DNA of 64,000 nucleotides from positions 8,618,001-8,682,000 of the forward strand of contig JAKZAN010000007.1 of assembly GCA_023053545.1 (NCBI GenBank), written 5' to 3'. Positions 58,621 to 64,000 of this stretch are shown here, piece after piece. Position 1 is the stretch's first letter. The number at the start of each line of letters is the position of its first letter. A program made the translations under genes and the position numbers. Origin of the DNA: Lepidurus packardi. Taxonomy: Eukaryota > Arthropoda > Branchiopoda > Notostraca > Triopsidae. The notes under the pieces are model-generated. The model searched no databases and was not told where the DNA came from. It worked only from the letters and a program-made list of their open reading frames with translations.

Positions 58621-60189
58621 AAATCAAGAATCAGTCTGGAATTTCTATAAAGTCCAGTGTATTGACAAAGAGCCACGGACTTTCATTTCGATTACTGCAG
58701 CATAAGAAGTTCCTTCTAAGTCGCGGGGGGGGGGGGGGAGGTTTGATGGGTTGGAGAATCCAGTAACCATGTGACTTCCGGACTTGAGGTTACTTGGCTC
58801 GGTTCCTCGAGTTCGCTGTAATAAGTCCCTGGCTCCTTTTCATGAAAAATAAAAAAAACGCACACGCCCTTCTTTCCTTCTCCTTTCATATCCTTTTTTT
58901 AGCCCTTTAACGTCATTTCTTGAATGTATATATGTGTGCTCTACTGCTCTTTAGCAATCTTTTCTGCCAAGGCCAACACATATCGATATATTTTCCGTAC
59001 TTTTAGACCTAGAAAACGACGTTAGAGAACAAGAACGACGGAAAATACGCTGCCACCAAAAAAAAGGGGGAAACAAAAATAGAAAAATTAAATTCCGTCA
59101 AATTAGCATGTGAAAAGGCGTGTGGGCGAGGTACAAGTCCGCCCCTCCCACCTTTACTCCATTTTTAGGGGAATAACCGCATCAGGTTGTAAAGGCATAT
59201 GAGGGACACACCCAGAAACTTTTTGTAGGCTTCTTTTTGGGGGGAAAAATGGCGTCAAGTTTAAGGAATGGGGGGAGATCGTGACCAATATGACTCAATC
59301 CATAAGCTTAAGTTGATGTACCTTGGGGGGGATGTTCTTTTAGGGGGGTATATCATATAAGGATAACGATGGGAGCGGAGCGATCCATTGGCATCGTGAA
59401 AGCAACTCGAAAAAGTTCGCTAAACAACTTGGAGCTGCCGGCCTACGACGTGATTTGAATAAGCCTATTAGCCAGTACTGTGGGAATTGGGGCGGAAAAG
59501 TAGAGAGGCTGTTAAAACTTATCGACACTAAAACTCACCCTTACGTTCTCGCCAGGGATGCTCTTTTTTTTATTTATTTATTTATTTGATCCGTGTCGGA
59601 CACGTGACTTGTTGGGAAGGGAGGAATCCAATCCACAAAGAAAGTATAACAAGAAAATCGAGAGAAAGTCGTAGAAGAAAACCTTATTTGAAGAGATCCC
59701 AAGCCAATTCAAAAATAGAATATCAAAATACAGTAGATGCCGCGTATTGGGATTTAGTAGAATCACAATAGTAGAATCAGCCGCTCTATGGAATCAAATT
59801 TTAAAGGAAAGATTTAAAATGATAAATTCGTGAGATTTTAATCGGTTAATGGAAGCACATGTTTGGGGATTAGTATCCGTTTTAAAGGAATCTTCACAGT
59901 AACGAAATTATAGTAGTGATTGCTTGATGGAATTTAACGTATTGACGTATGACATTAAGTTGAATGTTAAAGATTTGCCATAAAGGAAACTGTCCGTGAA
60001 GTTAGGAATTCCTCAATCATCTCTATCAAAATTGTTGAAAAATCGTTAAGAAAGAAACAATAGCTTGTCTAGTGAATGTGATCCTTCAGCTTTCTTTTGG
60101 CGAGATTTTTCTTCCTCGGCGGTTTTTAATACCAGTTGTTAACAGTTGCCTCCCAACCTATTTATCACTCCATGTTACACTGGCGCATC
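58621..60189. other. Noncoding DNA between two tandem arrays
   Basis: No supported gene. Includes the G-run near 58725, an ATTT repeat at about 59570-59588, and short chance ORFs around 59340-59770. I see nothing resembling a known protein or RNA. Confidence 0.45.
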
Positions 60190-61700
60190 TGAAACTTCTA
60201 GCTTCGGAAGGACAAGTGCCAGCACAAAAGTACTCTGGCTTACAATACAGAGCAAAAAATCTAGTTTCTAGTGATACGTCTCTTTCAATCCTACGCCTTT
60301 TAGTAACGAAGCTATCAAAGATAGAAAAAGAAAGACCAAGCGTCTCGAGTCACGTTACGACACGTCCGTGACGTCGCGCCCCAAACTTGAAACGCCAATA
60401 ACTCGCGAACGGTTGACCCGAAAAAATTCGAACAAAGTGCATGGTTCCTAACCTGACCTAGACTACCAGCACCCGTGCAGTTAACTTATCCCCTCCAAAG
60501 CTTATATTTTGGAAAGGACAATTACCAGCACAAACGTACTCGTAGACGTAGACTTACAATACAGAGCAAAAAATCTAGTTTCTAATGATACGTCACTTTC
60601 AGTCACACGCCTTCTAGTAACGAAGTTATCAAAGATAGAAAAAGAAAGACCAAGCGTCTCGAGTCACGTTACGACACGTCCGTGACGTCGCGCCCCAAAC
60701 TTGAAACGCCAATAACACGCGAACGGTTGACCAGAAAAAATTCGAACAAAGTGCATGGTTCCTAACCTAACCTAGACTACCAGCACCCGTGCAGTTAACT
60801 TATCCCCTCCAAAGCTTCTATTTTGGAAAGGACAATTACCAGCACAAACGTACTCGTAGACGTAGACTTACAATACAGAGCAAAAAATCTAGTTTCTAAT
60901 GATACGTCACTTTCAGTCACACGCCTTCTAGTAACGAAGTTATCAAAGATAGAAAAAGAAAGCCCAAGCGTCTCGAGTCACGCTACGACACGTCCGTGAC
61001 GTCACTCCCAAAACTTTAAACGCCAATAACTCGCCCACGGTTGACCCGAAAAAATTCGAACAAAGTGCATGGTTCCTAACCTAACCTAGACTACCAGCAC
61101 CCGTGCAGTTAACTTATCCCCTCCAAAGCTTCTATTTTGGAAAGGACAATTACCAGCACAAACGTACTCGTAGACGTAGACTTGCAATACAGAGCAAAAA
61201 ATCTAGTTTCTAATGATACGTCACTTTCAGTCACACGCCTTCTAGTAACGAAGTTATCAAAGATAGAAAAAGAAAGACCAAGCGTCTCGAGTCACGCTAC
61301 GACACGTCCGTGACGTCACTCCCAAAACTTTAAACGCCAATAACTCGCCCACGGTTGACCCGAAAAAATTCGAACAAAGTGCATGGTTCCTAACCTAACC
61401 TAGACTACCAGCACCCGTGCAGTTAACTTATCCCCTCCAAAGCTTCTATTTTGGAAAGGACAATTACCAGCACAAACGTACTCGTAGACGTAGACTTACA
61501 ATACAGAGCAAAAAATCTAGTTTCTAATGATACGTCACTTTCAGTCACACGCCTTCTAGTAACGAAGTTATCAAAGATAGAAAAAGAAAGACCAAGCGTC
61601 TCGAGTCACGTTACGACACGTCCGTGACGTGGCGCCCCACTTGAAACGCCCATAATTCCTACACGGTTCCTCCCAAAAAATTCGAACAAAGTGCGTGGTT
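60190..61700. repeat. 314-bp satellite array, five copies
   Basis: The marker GGAAAGGACAATTACCAGCA recurs at 60511, 60825, 61139 and 61453, exactly 314 bp apart; a diverged first copy begins near 60205. Each unit contains CTCGAGTCACG, the partly palindromic ACACGTCCGTGACGT, GAACAAAGTGCATGG and CCTAACCTAACC. Copies differ in one block: GTCGCGCCCCAAACTTGAAAC in copies 1-2 against GTCACTCCCAAAACTTTAAAC in copies 3-4, with a divergent fifth. This is a classic tandem satellite with blockwise homogenisation. Confidence 0.95.
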
Positions 61701-64000
61701 CCTTACATTCTATTGCATATTAGCATTCTTATTTCCGATTTCTTATTTCCGATATTAGAATCTCCGCTAATACCATCAGTATTCACTTGGCAAGCTTGAC
61801 CTCAATAATCGGCCTCTACGTACTGTACCAAACTATCAAAACAAAACATAAAATCCAAAGAGAAAGCATGAAAAGTGATAAAAATCAGTGTCACAATCTT
61901 TGAAAAATACCCATTTCTCTCGTTTTATTTTTAATTTTTTGTCTTACTGTAATTGCTATACTCAGATTTAAGAAATTAGGAAGTCTAGCCGGTTGAAAGG
62001 AGGGGAAATGGGCGTGTCCCTTGTTGTTTTGAAAGCTTGCACGCCCGTTTGTGGTCGACATGGTTTTCGGTATACCGTGTTCCAATTTCATTTAGTGGTC
62101 AAAGCAGGTTCTCGTCGCCGGACTTGTTTAAGGCTTGTAAGTAATCGCCCGTAATCAACGGCCCGTGTTAAGCGAGGTTGCGCTTTTAAAGTATAGCAAC
62201 ATGTTTTTTTTTTTTTTTCTTTTTTTTTTTTTTGCGGTGAGTGTTATCATGGATATGTGTGGGGGGCGTTAGCTAACCACAACATCTTTTACAATGCAAC
62301 TTTGTATTTTATTACTTTTACTTACTTTTTATTTTTATTTCTCGTGTATTTTTCTCTCCATCGGAGAGAAAACCATGCGCAAGCTAAAAACTTTGGATGG
62401 GAAACAAAACCATGTTTTTCATGTGTATTTTTTTCCGTAGACAATTGGGGTTGTTGGGTAGAGATTGTTGCAAAAACGTGGTAGCCAATAAACCCGTATA
62501 GTCTTTCGACGACTATAAAAAAAATGGATTGCTTACCCAAAGGAAATGGTGTCACTATACTTTAATTCTTACAATGTTAAATTCTAAAAAAAAAAAAAAA
62601 TTAAAAAAAAAACTTTCTTTGTGGGAGAAAGTTTACCCTGTTCCTGCGTGATCAATGATCAGGGGGCTCGATATTTTTTTTTTTTTTTGGGGGTAATGGC
62701 CATCAGTGTCGGTGGGTGAGCGAGTTCCGAATTGGACGCTATATATACAAGTCGGATTTTTTTTTTTATTTTTTCTCTCTCGCCTAGCTGTTTAATGGCT
62801 AAGCATCGATTAAAAGGGCGTCTCGACACAAGATGGATGCTTCCAGTGACATGGACTCTGCACACGCCCCATTTACATTCACGTCTTTTTTTTTTTTTTT
62901 TTTTTTTCGTCGTCTTCGTCTGAAAATCTGCCTGGCAATCGATCTGGCAATCCTGCACCCAATCTCCCTCAAACTCATTTCTCACGAGGCATTGGATCTG
63001 GCCAAAATAGGTTAAAAAAAAAAAAAAAAAAAAAAAAAAGTGTCCAAGTCAACCAAAGTTGGAAATTCCATGAATTCCGCGAAAGATTCTCTATTCCATG
63101 GAGCAGACTTCCAAGAGGCAAAAAAAAATGTAAAAAAAAAATGAAAGGGAATTTGGCCAAAGTTGGCAGCGTCTCTACATTCAGATGCACACATGAAATG
63201 CCCTAACGTTAATTGATTCATTTCCTCATTTTGATTAATGGGTTCCATTATTGCCGAGCCGTGTTCGTCGGTTGAGCAGCACAACGGTTGAAAGCTCCGA
63301 CTACTTCTCTTTCTGTCAGCCACAGAGCGAACGAGGAGAGAGCGTGGGAGAGGAAGAGTGAGAGAGGGAGAACATAAGAAAGTTTTAGCTAGACACAGAA
63401 CAAACAAAGACTAGCAGTCTTAAGAGGAGAGAGAACCATCCCCAAGCACACATGAGCACAATTGCGATTGCACCATGCAAAAAGGGCCCATTTCCTTTTG
63501 GACCCCCCCATTATGGGTTAGTTCAAATAAACTCGACTGAGAACGCCTCCCAATAGCAGTTACAGACAGAAGCGGGCGAGACACATTAGAGTCCGAAAAT
63601 TCAAAGTAAATGTAGAATCTTGGTATAGGCAATGGCGTAGGAGAAATGAGGCAAGGGAAGAAGGGAAAAAAGGGCGAGTAAATTAGACAGTCGTTTATGA
63701 CAGCGATGGAATGGCTCATCCTTGGCAGAAGCTGGCGGGATCCAAGAGATATATTGTTAGAAGAAAGCATTACAGCGTTTACTAAACTGTTGAGGAAGAG
63801 GAAGAGATACAATACTAGTGCACTCTCTGTGCGTTCTCTGACGGTTTTAGATGGGTCTGGTGGAGCATGCTCATAGAAAAGGGTGTTAAACCCTTTTATA
63901 GGAAAGTATTGCTCTGTTTCCTCAAACTCCCCCATTACTGTTTTCAGGAAACAAATCACTAACTAAATGGCAAGAGGAAATGTTCAAAGCTGCAGAGGGT
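61701..64000. other. Noncoding DNA rich in homopolymer tracts, to the window edge
   Basis: Long poly-T or poly-A runs lie near 62204-62233, 62586-62610, 62885-62907 and 63015-63039. The 179-codon minus-strand ORF at 63420-63959 has no recognisable domain and no splice context. GAGA-rich sequence (about 63325-63370) could be regulatory. No gene is supported. Confidence 0.45.

Noticed and set aside
63420-63959. 179-codon minus-strand ORF at the right edge
   Set aside because: No recognisable motif, mixed low-complexity content and no joinable exon. It could be revisited with sequence to the right.

Overview
This is a 64 kb window of nuclear DNA from an arthropod. A crustacean such as Daphnia or a relative is most likely, but that is an inference. 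The evidence is: spliced genes with short GT-AG introns of about 50-90 bp, a tandem array of insect-type gustatory receptor genes, interstitial TTAGG tracts (the arthropod telomere motif), and orthologues of conserved animal genes. There are no bacterial operons, CRISPR arrays or recognisable tRNA/rRNA genes. Exons were built by hand from splice sites, reading phase and remembered family sequences; no database search was run.

The left 41 kb is gene-dense. In order it holds: a CECR2-type DDT/bromodomain chromatin protein (+, 2.1-9.7 kb, first coding exon not found); MADD/Rab3-GEF, a 29-exon, about 1766-aa DENN-domain exchange factor (+, 11.2-22.3 kb); a mitochondrial FAST-kinase-domain/RAP protein (-, 22.5-25.6 kb) convergent with MADD; a decayed Tyr/Pro-repeat relic resembling a cuticle protein (26.1-26.3 kb); three tandem gustatory receptors (-, 26.6-33.0 kb) of 433, 433 and 435 aa with identical seven-exon structures; a possible tiny spliced ORF (33.5 kb); a CtIP/RBBP8/Sae2-type DNA-end-resection factor (+, 33.9-36.1 kb); and a TRIM-NHL RING protein (+, 37.3-40.8 kb).

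The right 23 kb (41-64 kb) has no gene I can support. It carries microsatellites, a tetranucleotide hairpin, a dispersed repeat family at 48/50 kb, an A/T-rich tandem array with a period of about 340-420 bp (56.8-58.6 kb), and a 314-bp satellite array (60.2-61.7 kb). It also has two promoter-like segments, at 50.76 and 53.4 kb; the first precedes an ORF with a signal-peptide-like start. The desert could be intergenic, or the 5' region or first intron of a large gene beyond the right edge.

The genes do not form one pathway; they are neighbouring housekeeping, neuronal and sensory genes. I found no convincing new multi-gene system. The most notable signals are the receptor array with a shared upstream element, an intronic 60-nt hairpin in MADD, a GC-AG intron, and the candidate secreted-peptide locus at 50.8 kb.
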